Assembly (NCBI RefSeq): GCF_027924665.1
Contig: NZ_AP027043.1
Coordinates: forward strand, 3,224,001 to 3,288,000
Direction of reading: 5' to 3'
Source of the DNA: Flavobacterium sp. GSB-24
GTDB taxonomy: Bacteria; Bacteroidota; Bacteroidia; Flavobacteriales; Flavobacteriaceae
Length of the DNA stretch: 64,000 nt
Shown: positions 16,430-24,904 of the stretch, in pieces
Layout: every line of letters begins with the position of its first letter
How positions within the stretch are numbered: the first letter of the stretch is position 1
Program-made: the position numbers and the translations under genes
Notes under the pieces: model-generated
What the model saw: only the letters and a program-made list of their open reading frames with translations
Told to the model about the DNA's origin: nothing
Database searches by the model: none

Positions 16430-18727
16430 TTAAAATTTATAAGTTACGGTGAGGGCTACGTTTCTTGGACTTCCCGGAAACAAACGCAGGTAATTCTGCG
16501 CGCCCAGCCAATAGGTTTTATTCAAAAGATTGCCTGCGTTTACAGCAATCTGCATATTACTATTATTAGGTTTGTAATAAAGTGCAGCATCAAAAATGGT
16601 GAAATCTGGAAGTACGAAGTCTCTTGTAAACCAAGGTACTTTACTGCTTTGATACTGCATTCCTAAACCAATTCCGAAATCATCCAGAGCAGAGTCAGAA
16701 GCAAAATTGTAGCGTGTCCAAAGATTGGCGCTGTTTTTTGGTGTATTCTGTTTTCGCTGTCCAATTAATGAGGTATTGGCATCATTTGTAATTTCCGCAT
16801 CAATGTAACTGTATGAAGCATTAATCTGCCAGTCTGGAGTAATATATCCAGCCAAATCACATTCAAAACCACGGCTTCTTTCAGAACCTCTCGTTACCAA
16901 TAAATCTGGGTTAGCAGGATCATTGGCGTTCATTAATATATTACGCTGATTGATTTCGTAAACAGCAGCATTAAAACTTATGGTATTATTGAAGAAAACA
17001 GCTTTTAGCCCAAACTCTTTTAGATCACTTTCCAAAGGTTTAAAGAGACTTCCGGCAGGTAAACTTCCTGTCTGAGGCATTAAAGTAGCTGTATTGGACT
17101 GAGGCTGATAACCTTCCAGATAAGTGGTGTATACATTAATAGCATTATTGACAGCGTACGTAACACCAATTCTAGGCAGTAATGCCGATTTTTTAACCTT
17201 TATCTCGTTATTGGTTTCATAATTGGTAATATCTTCGAACCATTCGTTTCTCAATCCCAATAAAAAAGTAAATTTTTCCCATCGAATCTGATCTTGAATG
17301 TAAACTGCGTTTGTTGTTGTAAGTGCAGACGGAAGCGCCGTACGAACATTTAAAACATAATCCTGAGTATTTCTTAAAGCGTAAGAAGGATTTTTTAAAT
17401 CAAAGAAATTGACGTTTGGTTTGGGTAAAACAACACCGTTTACAGTTACAGTTTGGTAATTTGATGCATTTGCAGGAACAAAAGTACTCGCCACAGTTCC
17501 GTCATTTAATAAATAACCTCTCGCAGCATTTTGCCCGCCGCCGATGTTTTTGTTCCAGCTGCTTAAATCGTAACCAGTTAATAGTTTATGATTGAGTTTA
17601 CCTGTTTTAAAATCAAAATTTAAATAAGCACTTAGATTATCGATATCCCAATATTGCTGGCGCTGCACAAACTGCATCATTGCCAGACTCGTAACTGGCT
17701 GATTGTTCATGTCTACAGCAAAACCATTGGTAGTACGATGTTCTTGCAGGTTTTCTGTCCAGGTTTGTTTCATATACGAAGCATTGAAACCAATTTTTGA
17801 TGTGAATTTATGAGCAAAATTGGTCATCAAAATCATTTCTTTCGATTTAAAATAATCTCCAGAGGCACCTAGATTGAGACTTATTGGCGTTGTATGTAAA
17901 TTGGTTTTACCTGCAACAGCTCCAAAAATCGGTTGTCCGCGGTCTAGAACTCCAGTCATTTCGCTTAAAATCAATTCCGTATTGATTGCTGTTTTTTCAT
18001 TCGGAATATAACTGAAAGAAGGAGAAATCAAAAAGGACTTATTATTGACTAAATCCCGAAATGATTTGGCTTCCTGATACGCTCCGTTGACACGATACAA
18101 AAGTGTTTTCGATTCGTTTAACGGACCTGTGAAATCAAGTGTTCCTCGTAAAGTACTAAAGCTACCAACAGTTAGGCTAACTTCCTTTCGGTCTACTGCC
18201 AAAGGTTTCTTGGTCACCATATTAATACTTCCGCCAGGATCGACAGAAGAAAATGTAGCACTCGACGGACCTTTGATTACTTCCACACGTTCAATATTAC
18301 TAGTTAAAGGCTGTAAAAAGTAGTATTGTCTGGTTCGCATTCCGTTAATAATCTGTCCTTCTTCATTTTGACTTATACCGCGAATCGTATATTGATTGTA
18401 ATAACTGGCCGGAATTACACCGCTGGCCATTTTTACTACATCAGCAAGATAAATTGCTCCTTTATCGGCAATTAATTCTTTGGTAATAGTCGAAATAGAC
18501 TGCGGAATATCTTTATTTAAGGCAGCAGTTTTGGTTGCCGAAAAAGAGTAGTCGCTATTGTATTTTCGCGTTGAGCGTCCTACAATCTCAACAGTCTGCA
18601 ATTCGTTTCGCTTGGTTTCCAGTTCAAGAGAATCCTTAATTATGCTGTCTCTAACTTTTTGGTTGCTTTGCGAATGGACAATAGAAAAAGTGCTTACTAA
18701 AGATAGTAAGGAAAGTAAATGTTTCAT
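16430..18727 (-). CDS. TonB-dependent receptor of the siderophore/metallophore type
   Basis: This 765-residue outer-membrane receptor has a signal peptide (about 1-19), a plug (NKDIPQSISTITKELIADK, then VIKGPSSATFSSVDPGGSIN) and a barrel ending in NVALTVTYKF. It lacks the carboxypeptidase-like N-terminal domain seen in the SusC protein and in the receptor at 30409. It lies between the ABC ATPase gene and the permease genes in one leftward unit. A receptor embedded among ABC-2/DUF3526 genes, under what looks like a Fur-family operator, points to a metal or metal complex as substrate; the sequence alone does not identify it. Confidence 0.92.
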   Translation of the reverse strand: MKHLLSLLSLVSTFSIVHSQSNQKVRDSIIKDSLELETKRNELQTVEIVGRSTRKYNSDYSFSATKTAALNKDIPQSISTITKELIADKGAIYLADVVKMASGVIPASYYNQYTIRGISQNEEGQIINGMRTRQYYFLQPLTSNIERVEVIKGPSSATFSSVDPGGSINMVTKKPLAVDRKEVSLTVGSFSTLRGTLDFTGPLNESKTLLYRVNGAYQEAKSFRDLVNNKSFLISPSFSYIPNEKTAINTELILSEMTGVLDRGQPIFGAVAGKTNLHTTPISLNLGASGDYFKSKEMILMTNFAHKFTSKIGFNASYMKQTWTENLQEHRTTNGFAVDMNNQPVTSLAMMQFVQRQQYWDIDNLSAYLNFDFKTGKLNHKLLTGYDLSSWNKNIGGGQNAARGYLLNDGTVASTFVPANASNYQTVTVNGVVLPKPNVNFFDLKNPSYALRNTQDYVLNVRTALPSALTTTNAVYIQDQIRWEKFTFLLGLRNEWFEDITNYETNNEIKVKKSALLPRIGVTYAVNNAINVYTTYLEGYQPQSNTATLMPQTGSLPAGSLFKPLESDLKEFGLKAVFFNNTISFNAAVYEINQRNILMNANDPANPDLLVTRGSERSRGFECDLAGYITPDWQINASYSYIDAEITNDANTSLIGQRKQNTPKNSANLWTRYNFASDSALDDFGIGLGMQYQSSKVPWFTRDFVLPDFTIFDAALYYKPNNSNMQIAVNAGNLLNKTYWLGAQNYLRLFPGSPRNVALTVTYKF

Positions 18728-18757
18728 TTTTATCGAGATGGAAATTGGTATTTCCTT

Positions 18758-19453
18758 TTAAACAGTTTGTAAATACAAATCTTCCAATTCGTTTGCAGAG
18801 ATTTTTGAGGCTTCAATTACGGTAACTAGATTTCCCTGCTTCATAATTCCGATGTGCGAAGCTACTTCACGCGCTCTGAAAATGTCGTGAGTTGCCATTA
18901 AAATTGCCGTTCCATCTGTAGAAAGCTCTTTTAAAATTTGAGAAAACTCATTAGAAGCTTTTGGATCTAAACCACTTGTGGGTTCGTCCAATAAAAGCAC
19001 TTTAGCTTTTTTAGCAATTGCAATTGCAATTCCGACTTTTTGACGCATTCCTTTAGAATAACCGCCGAGATTTTGGTCGTGTGCTTTGGTCTGAAGTCCA
19101 GCTTTGTTTAAAAAATATTCCAGTTCACCTTTTGAATATTTGAAACCTGCCAGCGAGGAGAAAAATTTAAGATTTTCTATACCGGTTAAATTCGGATAAA
19201 GCATTACAGTTTCTGGAATATAGGCGACAAATTCTTTAGTAGTTTTTGCGTTTAATGTAACGGGAATATTATTGATAGTTAAAGATCCTTCTGAAGGTTC
19301 TATAAAACCTAGAAATAAATTAATAGTTGTTGTTTTTCCGGCACCATTCTGCCCTAAAAGAGCAAATATTTCACCTTCTTTAATAGTTAAGTTTAAAGCA
19401 TTTAAAGCAGTGTAATCACCATATTTTTTGGTTAGATTTTCGGCTGTAAGCAT
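18758..19453 (-). CDS. ABC transporter ATP-binding protein (CcmA/NosF-like)
   Basis: This 231-residue ATPase shows Walker A GQNGAGKTT (about 34-42), Q-loop region, signature YSKGMRQK with GGYSKG, Walker B VLLLDEPTSGLD and the H-loop MATHD. It would power the two DUF3526-type permeases encoded downstream. It resembles NosF-type ATPases, which work with NosY permeases in copper-centre assembly, but that resemblance is shared with many ABC-2 exporters. It lies 30 bp before the receptor gene and 210 bp after the small His/Cys-rich gene; no terminator is visible in that gap. Confidence 0.93.
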   Translation of the reverse strand: MLTAENLTKKYGDYTALNALNLTIKEGEIFALLGQNGAGKTTTINLFLGFIEPSEGSLTINNIPVTLNAKTTKEFVAYIPETVMLYPNLTGIENLKFFSSLAGFKYSKGELEYFLNKAGLQTKAHDQNLGGYSKGMRQKVGIAIAIAKKAKVLLLDEPTSGLDPKASNEFSQILKELSTDGTAILMATHDIFRAREVASHIGIMKQGNLVTVIEASKISANELEDLYLQTV

Positions 19454-19663
19454 AATTATATTATTTGGATTTGGATATATTTTGAAAATGACAGCATTCT
19501 AAGCTATAGGAATAGGCTAGAATTCTGAATAGTATTAAATGAGGGGAAATTTACAGCGGTTTATTCGCGAAAGCGCAGATAGAGAAAGGAGCAAATAAGA
19601 TCTCTTTGCACTAATCTTTAATTTGAAAACAAAGATTTGACGCGATAAAATAAAACTAGTAAA

Positions 19664-20014
19664 CTAAAATAGAGCAGGAGGTGCTCGTAAAGCAAATAAG
19701 CTTCCTTTGAAGAATGTTGAAACTGATTTGGTATAAGTAAATACCAGTTTAGTTTCTACATATGTTTTTTGAAAAATTACAGCCTGAAAAGCATTTGGAA
19801 TAAATGTGCTGAAAGAAAAATGACAAACATGACAATTTGTATCAGTAGAATGACTGTGTGTTATTTGTTTCTGATTGGCACTTGAATGATGTTGACAAGG
19901 TCTTTCTGATAGTTGTTTAAAAAAATGTTCATAAGAGTGCACAGTTTGAAACAGCATTGCGCACAATACTGCAAAAGATGCTATGAAATTTACAACTACG
20001 ATTCTCCTTTTCAT
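19664..20014 (-). CDS. Small His/Cys-rich membrane-anchored protein, DUF2946-like
   Basis: This 116-residue protein has an N-terminal hydrophobic segment (VVVNFIASFAVLCAMLF), then a metal-ligand-rich stretch with His at YEHF, CQHHS and THSHS and the motif CHVCHFSFS, a second hydrophobic segment around FIPNAFQAVIF, and a C-terminal LRAPPA. The CHxC plus RxPP arrangement resembles DUF2946-type proteins that occur beside TonB receptors for copper. It is the first gene of the ABC/receptor operon, 50 bp from a palindromic operator. I infer a metal-binding or metal-handing role; copper or zinc are both possible. Confidence 0.7.
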   Translation of the reverse strand: MKRRIVVVNFIASFAVLCAMLFQTVHSYEHFFKQLSERPCQHHSSANQKQITHSHSTDTNCHVCHFSFSTFIPNAFQAVIFQKTYVETKLVFTYTKSVSTFFKGSLFALRAPPALF

Positions 20015-20063
20015 TCAGTGGTATTTCTGTGCAAAACTAAGTATCTAATTCTGAAATAAGTAA

Positions 20064-20080
20064 TTGCAACAATGTTGCAA
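20064..20080. promoter_or_regulatory. Perfect palindromic operator, Fur/Zur-family type
   Basis: TTGCAACAATGTTGCAA is a perfect inverted repeat (8 + 1 + 8) located 50 bp before the start codon of the His/Cys-rich gene. On the minus strand it overlaps TATATTTG (20078-20085), a match to the Bacteroidota -7 element TAnnTTTG, with a TTTG about 22 bp further upstream. Its form, with TGCAAC half sites, resembles Fur-family (especially Zur) operators. Binding there would block RNA polymerase, so metal-dependent repression of the operon is inferred. Confidence 0.65.
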
Positions 20081-20164
20081 ATATAGATATCTTATTTTTA
20101 AATATTCCAAAAAGCTGTTATTTTTTATACAAATTTAAAGTCAAAGCCTTTAAATACAACCAAT

Positions 20165-20599
20165 TTACAGGTTATTGTACAACAGCTGAAGTGTATGAAA
20201 ATCAGACGATCCATCAAAATATTTATGCAGAACTTCTTGAAAGATAGGTTCTGAATTTTGGACACTTGCAAAAAGTGTCATGGAGGATTGCAGTCTTTCG
20301 GCATCAGTACTTCCGAATATATCGTTTACCTTTTCTTTTTCTTTTTTGATTAATTCGGCTGTAATTTCAACCAAATGTTTACCTAAAATTGGATGTTCAA
20401 GAAAAGCAATTGCTTCGTCGGCATTTTTAATTTCATAAAATTTAGAAGTATCACTTGAACCCATTCCTTTTATTTGTGGAAAGATAAACCACATCCATGG
20501 AGATTCTTTTTTGCCTTTTTTTATTTCGTCTAGAGCTGTTAAATACAATTTGTTCTGAGCATCTAAAAATCGGACTAATTCATTTTTATTGTAAGCCAT
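20165..20599 (-). CDS. DUF1810 family protein
   Basis: This 144-residue soluble protein matches the DUF1810 family: an N-terminal RFLDAQNKLYLTALDEIKKGKK, the conserved WMWFIFPQIKGMGSS, and HPILGKHLVEI. Family function is not established, though such proteins are sometimes linked to ADP-ribose or nucleotide-related folds. Length is normal. It stands alone; the divergent or tandem neighbours offer no functional hint. Confidence 0.9.
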   Translation of the reverse strand: MAYNKNELVRFLDAQNKLYLTALDEIKKGKKESPWMWFIFPQIKGMGSSDTSKFYEIKNADEAIAFLEHPILGKHLVEITAELIKKEKEKVNDIFGSTDAERLQSSMTLFASVQNSEPIFQEVLHKYFDGSSDFHTLQLLYNNL

Positions 20600-20971
20600 T
20601 ATTTACTGATATTAACTTGGGGTACCAGGCTGTAAATCTACTGAAAATATGTTTAGTTGTATATTACCAAATCCTTTTTTTAAGGTATTTTTTATGTATG
20701 AAATTAGCTTAAAAAAGATAGTTTTCAGTGAGAAAAATTACTTCAAATTATCTCATCAAAAAAAATTCATTAGTAATAAAAAACCGACTAACAACTTCGT
20801 TTTTTGTTATAAAATATAAATTTCGTTGGCAGTTCTGTTATGATTTTCCTATTTTTACTCAAATGACAGTTTGAAAACTGTTTTTATGAATTAAAATTCG
20901 AATTGATATTTACCACTTTACAATATCAATTTTTTCTAACGAGCCTTTCGCTCATCTAAAAACAAATGCTT
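20600..20971. other. Intergenic region without recognised gene
   Basis: This 372-bp AT-rich stretch holds the divergent promoters of the DUF1810 gene and the DapB-like gene. I see no open frame of interest, no strong hairpin and no heptad array in it. Confidence 0.5.
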
Positions 20972-21721
20972 ATGAAAATAGGATTAATCGGATTCGGAAA
21001 AACTGGAAAATCAGTAGCTTCAATATTATTAGAAAATAAAAAATTCTGCTTAGAATGGGTTTTAAGACAAAGTACAACTTTAGAACACAGATCGGTGCCT
21101 GAATTTTTTGGAGTGCAGTCAGACGAACCCGGCTTAATCTATTCTAGTTCCAAAACTCCTATTGAAGAATTGCTGGAAAGCCATCCAGTAGATGTAATTA
21201 TAGATTTCTCTTCTCATCAGGGAATTTACACGTATGGTGAAGCTGCAGCAAAAAAGAACATCAAAATAATTTCGGCAATTTCACATTATAAAGACAAGGA
21301 ATTGCAGTTTCTAAAAAAGTTAGGTCAAAAAACAACTGTTTTTTGGTCGCCGAATATTACTCTCGGCGTTAACTATTTATTATTTGCCGCTAAATTTTTG
21401 AAGAAAATTGCGCCGTGGGTTGATATTGAAGTAAATGAAGAACATTTTAAAGCTAAAGAAGGAACTTCGGGAACTGCCATTAAAATTGCAGAAGCGCTCG
21501 ATGTAGATAAAGAGAACATCAATTCTGTGAGAGCTGGAGGTATAGTTGGAAAACATGAAGTAATTTTTGGTTTTCCTTTTCAAACGGTTCGAATTATACA
21601 CGAATCAATTTCTAGGGAAGCTTTTGGAAACGGAGTAATTTTCGTAGCAGAAAACATCAAAGAAAAAGAAAAAGGATTGTACAATTTTGAAGATATCTTG
21701 ACACCTTATTTTGCGGTTTAA
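20972..21721 (+). CDS. DapB-like dihydrodipicolinate reductase family protein, atypical active site
   Basis: The 249-residue protein has an N-terminal nucleotide-binding fold (MKIGLIGFGKTGKSVA), the family segment VDVIIDFSSHQG, and a C-terminal domain with EGTSGTAIKIAEAL and AGGIVGKHEVIFG. DapB reduces hydroxy-tetrahydrodipicolinate in lysine/diaminopimelate synthesis. Canonical DapB carries an E-x-H-H-x-x-K-x-D-x-P-S-G-T-A site; here it reads EEHFKAKEGTSGTA, with the second His and the Asp-Ala-Pro part changed. The Lys is kept. It may be a diverged paralogue with another substrate or a lineage-specific DapB. The ATG at 20972 gives the canonical start; another is two codons earlier. Confidence 0.8.
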   Translation: MKIGLIGFGKTGKSVASILLENKKFCLEWVLRQSTTLEHRSVPEFFGVQSDEPGLIYSSSKTPIEELLESHPVDVIIDFSSHQGIYTYGEAAAKKNIKIISAISHYKDKELQFLKKLGQKTTVFWSPNITLGVNYLLFAAKFLKKIAPWVDIEVNEEHFKAKEGTSGTAIKIAEALDVDKENINSVRAGGIVGKHEVIFGFPFQTVRIIHESISREAFGNGVIFVAENIKEKEKGLYNFEDILTPYFAV

Positions 21722-21772
21722 GATTTTTGGTTTGCCACAAAGACACTAAGGCACAAAGTCTTATCCTATTTT

Positions 21773-21884
21773 TGTCATTTCGATCCCGAGGCTTCGGGAG
21801 AGAAATCTCCGTTAGAAGCTCTACAAAGATTGGATTAACTTTGCGGAGTCACTTTGCGGAGATTTCTCCTTCGTCGAAATGACA
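21773..21884. repeat. Palindromic repeat with TGTCATTTCGA termini (MITE/REP-like)
   Basis: A 112-bp unit is bounded by perfect inverted ends TGTCATTTCGA (21773-21783) and TCGAAATGACA (21874-21884). An inner inverted pair (GGAGAGAAATCTCCG near 21797 and CGGAGATTTCTCC near 21857) and a small hairpin TCCCGAGGCTTCGGGA are nested inside. It lies between the convergent DapB-like and SdhB genes. Units of this look are, to my recollection, dispersed in many flavobacterial and chryseobacterial genomes; the copy number cannot be judged from this window. Confidence 0.75.
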
Positions 21885-21921
21885 ATTAATACGTTTTATT
21901 TTAAATAATAAATTGACAAAT

Positions 21922-22668
21922 TTATTTCCTAAAAGCTAAAGCTTTCATATATTCCAGATTCATTTTAGCAATTGAAAGCACCGAAATTCCCTGTGGGCAT
22001 TCGATTTCACAAGCGCGTGTATCAGAGCAGGCTCCAAAGCCTTCTTCATCCATTTTCTTTACCATTGTAATGGCACGTTTAGAAGCCTCTACTTTTCCTT
22101 GTGGAAGCAAAGCTAAGTGTGTTATTTTGGCACCTACAAATAAAGCGGCGCTGGCATTTTTGCATGAAGCCACACATGCCCCGCATCCAATACAAGCAGC
22201 GGCATCAAAAGCTTCTTCTGCAGTTTCATAAGAAATCGGAATACTGTTAGCCTCAGGCGCTTGGCCTGTTGATGCGCCTATAAAACCTCCAGAAGCTATA
22301 ATAGAATCAAAAGCTTTTCGATCTATTTTTAAATCTCTTAAAACAGGAAATGCTTTGGCGCGAAAAGGTTCGATATAAATGGTATCGCCATCTTTAAAAC
22401 TTCTCATGTGAAGCTGGCAGGTTGTAGTATTTTTTAAAGGACCATGAGCTCGTCCGTTAATCATCACGCCGCATTGACCGCAGATACCTTCACGACAGTC
22501 GTGATCAAATTCGATAACACGCTCACCTTGCTGAATAAGAGATTCGTTTAAAAGATCCAGCATTTCTAAAAAAGACATATGTTCAGACACTTCATCAATT
22601 TCATAATCTGTCATTTCTCCTTTTGATGACGTATCAAATTGACGCCAAATTTTAAGATACAGCTTCAT
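21922..22668 (-). CDS. sdhB: Succinate dehydrogenase/fumarate reductase iron-sulfur subunit
   Basis: This 248-residue protein carries electrons from the flavoprotein to the membrane quinone site. The [2Fe-2S] motif CREGICGQCG (about 58-67) and ferredoxin-type cluster motifs CIGCGACVASC and CSDTRACEIECP are intact. It follows the flavoprotein gene in the same direction, separated by a 248-bp repeat array. Length and motif spacing fit the Bacteroidota enzyme. It works in the citric acid cycle and respiration at the inner membrane, but no membrane-anchor gene is present beside it. Confidence 0.95.
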   Translation of the reverse strand: MKLYLKIWRQFDTSSKGEMTDYEIDEVSEHMSFLEMLDLLNESLIQQGERVIEFDHDCREGICGQCGVMINGRAHGPLKNTTTCQLHMRSFKDGDTIYIEPFRAKAFPVLRDLKIDRKAFDSIIASGGFIGASTGQAPEANSIPISYETAEEAFDAAACIGCGACVASCKNASAALFVGAKITHLALLPQGKVEASKRAITMVKKMDEEGFGACSDTRACEIECPQGISVLSIAKMNLEYMKALAFRK

Positions 22669-22674
22669 GTTTTT

Positions 22675-22919
22675 TTGTTTTTTAGTTTTCAGTCTCAGTT
22701 CTCAGTCTCAGTTTTTAGTCTCAGTTTTCAGTCTCGGTTTTCAGTCTCAGTTTTCAGTCTCAGTTTTCAGTTTCGGTTTTCAGTCTCGGTTTTCAGTCTC
22801 GGTTTTCAGTCTCAGTTTTCCAGTCTCGATTTTCAGTCTTGGTTTTCAGTCTCAGTTTTCAGTCTCGGTTGCAGTTACAATTTCACAACTCACAATTCAC
22901 AACTCACAATTCACAATTA
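22675..22919. repeat. CAGTCTCAGTTTT / AACTCAC-AATTCAC array between sdhA and sdhB
   Basis: From 22684 to about 22868 the DNA is a degenerate 13-bp tandem (CAGTCTCAGTTTT with CAGTCTCGGTTTT variants). It then switches to the opposite-type 7-bp units AACTCAC and AATTCAC up to and including the sdhA stop at 22917-22919. Open frames of 95 and 137 codons run through it on the plus strand but are just the translated repeat (SVSVFSLGFQ-type). The array separates two genes that must be made in equal amounts. Confidence 0.85.
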
Positions 22920-24827
22920 TTTATAGCTTCTCACAGCTAGTTCAACCGATTCAAATACCAAAGGTTCTTTGTGTAACTCAGGCTCTTGATTATTTCCTTT
23001 CCATTCCCAAGCCGAAACGTAACAGAAATCTTCATCATTGCGAACAGCTTCGCCATCTGGAGTTTGGTATTCTTCTCTAAAATGTGCTCCACAGGATTCT
23101 TCACGTTGTAGGGCATCGTAACACATTAATTCAGCCAATTCGATATAATCGGCGATCCGCCCTGCTTTTTCCAATTCGCTGTTTAAAGTATTGTCGCCGG
23201 TAATTCGAAGATCTTTTTCAAAAGAAGATTTGAGTTCTCTAATTTCAATGATCGCTTCTTCAAGTTTTTCCCTGCTTCTCGAAAGTCCGCATTTTTCATA
23301 TAATAATCGTCCGATTTTTTTATGAAAATAATCTGCAGAAAGCGTTCCGTTGGTATGTAAAAAACGATCGAGTTGTCTTCTAACGCTTTTTTCAGCTTCC
23401 TCGAAAGCAGGATGCGAAATGTCAAATTTTGGCGCGTTTAATTCGCCAGCCAAATAGTTCGGAATCGTGTAAGGCGCAATGAAATAGCCGTCTACACAGG
23501 CTTGAAGTAACGAATTTGCTCCAAGACGATTAGCGCCATGATCTGCAAAGTTCGCTTCGCCTAAAGCAAATAATCCAGGAATAGTGGTCATTAATTCATA
23601 ATCGACCCAAAGTCCGCCCATTGTAAAATGCGCCGCGGGCGAAATCAGCATAGGTTCTTTATAGGCATTAATGCCGGTAATCTTTTCATACATCGCAAAA
23701 AGATTGCTGTATTTGGCTTCTATTTTATCTTTTCCCTGGGCATTAATGGCATCAGAAAAATCGAGATAAATCGCATTTTTCATAGGTCCCACGCCATGAC
23801 CTGCATCTATTCGTTCTTTTGCAGCTCTTGACGAAATGTCTCTTGGAGCCAGGTTTCCAAATGAAGGATAACGGCGTTCTAAATAATAATCTCGTTCTTC
23901 TTCTGGAATTAGATTTGGATCACGGTCATCGGCAGCCTTTTTAGGAACCCAGATTCGCCCGTCATTTCGAAGCGATTCTGACATCAAAGTCAATTTGGAC
24001 TGATTTGCTCCGTGCTGAGGCAATGAAGTAGGATGAAACTGAATCCAGCTTACACCTGCCATAAAAGCGCCTTTTTTATGTGCGCGCCAAATTGCTGAAC
24101 TATTGCAGCCCATTGCCAAAGTAGACAAATAATATACTTTTCCGTAACCTCCAGAAGCTAAAACTACTACGTCTGCAGCATGGCGTTCTAAAATTCCTGT
24201 TTCAAGATTTCGGGCAATTATACCTTTGGCTTTGCCTTCAATAACTACTAATTCAAGCATTTCATGGCGTGTGTACAAAGCTACTTTTCCCAAAGAAGCC
24301 TGTCGTTCTAATGATTGATAAGCACCCAGCAAAAGCTGCTGTCCCGTTTGACCTCTGGCATAAAAAGTCCGCGAAACTTGAACGCCTCCAAAAGATCTAT
24401 TATTCAAATAACCAGCATATTCTCTTGCAAATGGAACGCCCTGAGCGACTGCATGATCGATGAGAGCAGCAGAACATTCCGCTAAACGATACACATTGGC
24501 TTCTCGGGATCTAAAATCTCCGCCTTTAATGGTATCATAAAACATCCTAAAAGTGCTGTCACCGTCATTCTTGTAGTTTTTAGCAGCATTTACACCACCT
24601 TGCGCCGCAACAGAATGTGCACGTCTAGGAGAATCCTGAAAACAAAAAGACTTTACATTATAACCTTGTTCAGCCAGCGATGCAGCACATGAAGCGCCTG
24701 CAAGTCCAGTTCCGACTACAATAACATTCAGTTTTTTTCTATTTGCAGGATTTACAAGCTTTGCTTTTGCCTTGTAATTATTCCATTTTTCTGCAAGAGG
24801 ACCTTCTGGTATTTTTGAGTCTATCAT
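22917..24827 (-). CDS. sdhA: Succinate dehydrogenase/fumarate reductase flavoprotein subunit
   Basis: This 636-residue protein oxidises succinate with covalently bound FAD. It has the dinucleotide-binding [19 protein letters not shown], the FAD-attachment segment [17 protein letters not shown], the substrate region IQFHPTSLP and [12 protein letters not shown], and [19 protein letters not shown]. Length fits the Bacteroidota FrdA/SdhA type. The next gene upstream on this strand encodes an unrelated secreted dehydrogenase, so the SdhC cytochrome b subunit normally placed before sdhA is missing here. Confidence 0.95.
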   Translation of the reverse strand: MIDSKIPEGPLAEKWNNYKAKAKLVNPANRKKLNVIVVGTGLAGASCAASLAEQGYNVKSFCFQDSPRRAHSVAAQGGVNAAKNYKNDGDSTFRMFYDTIKGGDFRSREANVYRLAECSAALIDHAVAQGVPFAREYAGYLNNRSFGGVQVSRTFYARGQTGQQLLLGAYQSLERQASLGKVALYTRHEMLELVVIEGKAKGIIARNLETGILERHAADVVVLASGGYGKVYYLSTLAMGCNSSAIWRAHKKGAFMAGVSWIQFHPTSLPQHGANQSKLTLMSESLRNDGRIWVPKKAADDRDPNLIPEEERDYYLERRYPSFGNLAPRDISSRAAKERIDAGHGVGPMKNAIYLDFSDAINAQGKDKIEAKYSNLFAMYEKITGINAYKEPMLISPAAHFTMGGLWVDYELMTTIPGLFALGEANFADHGANRLGANSLLQACVDGYFIAPYTIPNYLAGELNAPKFDISHPAFEEAEKSVRRQLDRFLHTNGTLSADYFHKKIGRLLYEKCGLSRSREKLEEAIIEIRELKSSFEKDLRITGDNTLNSELEKAGRIADYIELAELMCYDALQREESCGAHFREEYQTPDGEAVRNDEDFCYVSAWEWKGNNQEPELHKEPLVFESVELAVRSYK

Positions 24828-24904
24828 TTTTTATACGGTTTAAAATGAACTTGTCTTTTAGAAGCTGTAATTTACTACAAAAAAATGAATTTTTAAGGCT
24901 GATT

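Noticed and set aside
18758..19453. Assignment of the ABC ATPase and permeases as true nosFY
   Set aside because: No nosZ, nosD or nosL is in the window and the permeases are DUF3526-type, so nitrous oxide reductase assembly is not supported.
22639..23080. Two overlapping plus-strand open frames with SVFSLGFQSQFS-type repeats
   Set aside because: They are the translated tandem repeat between sdhB and sdhA and run into sdhA antisense; no start signals or family features.
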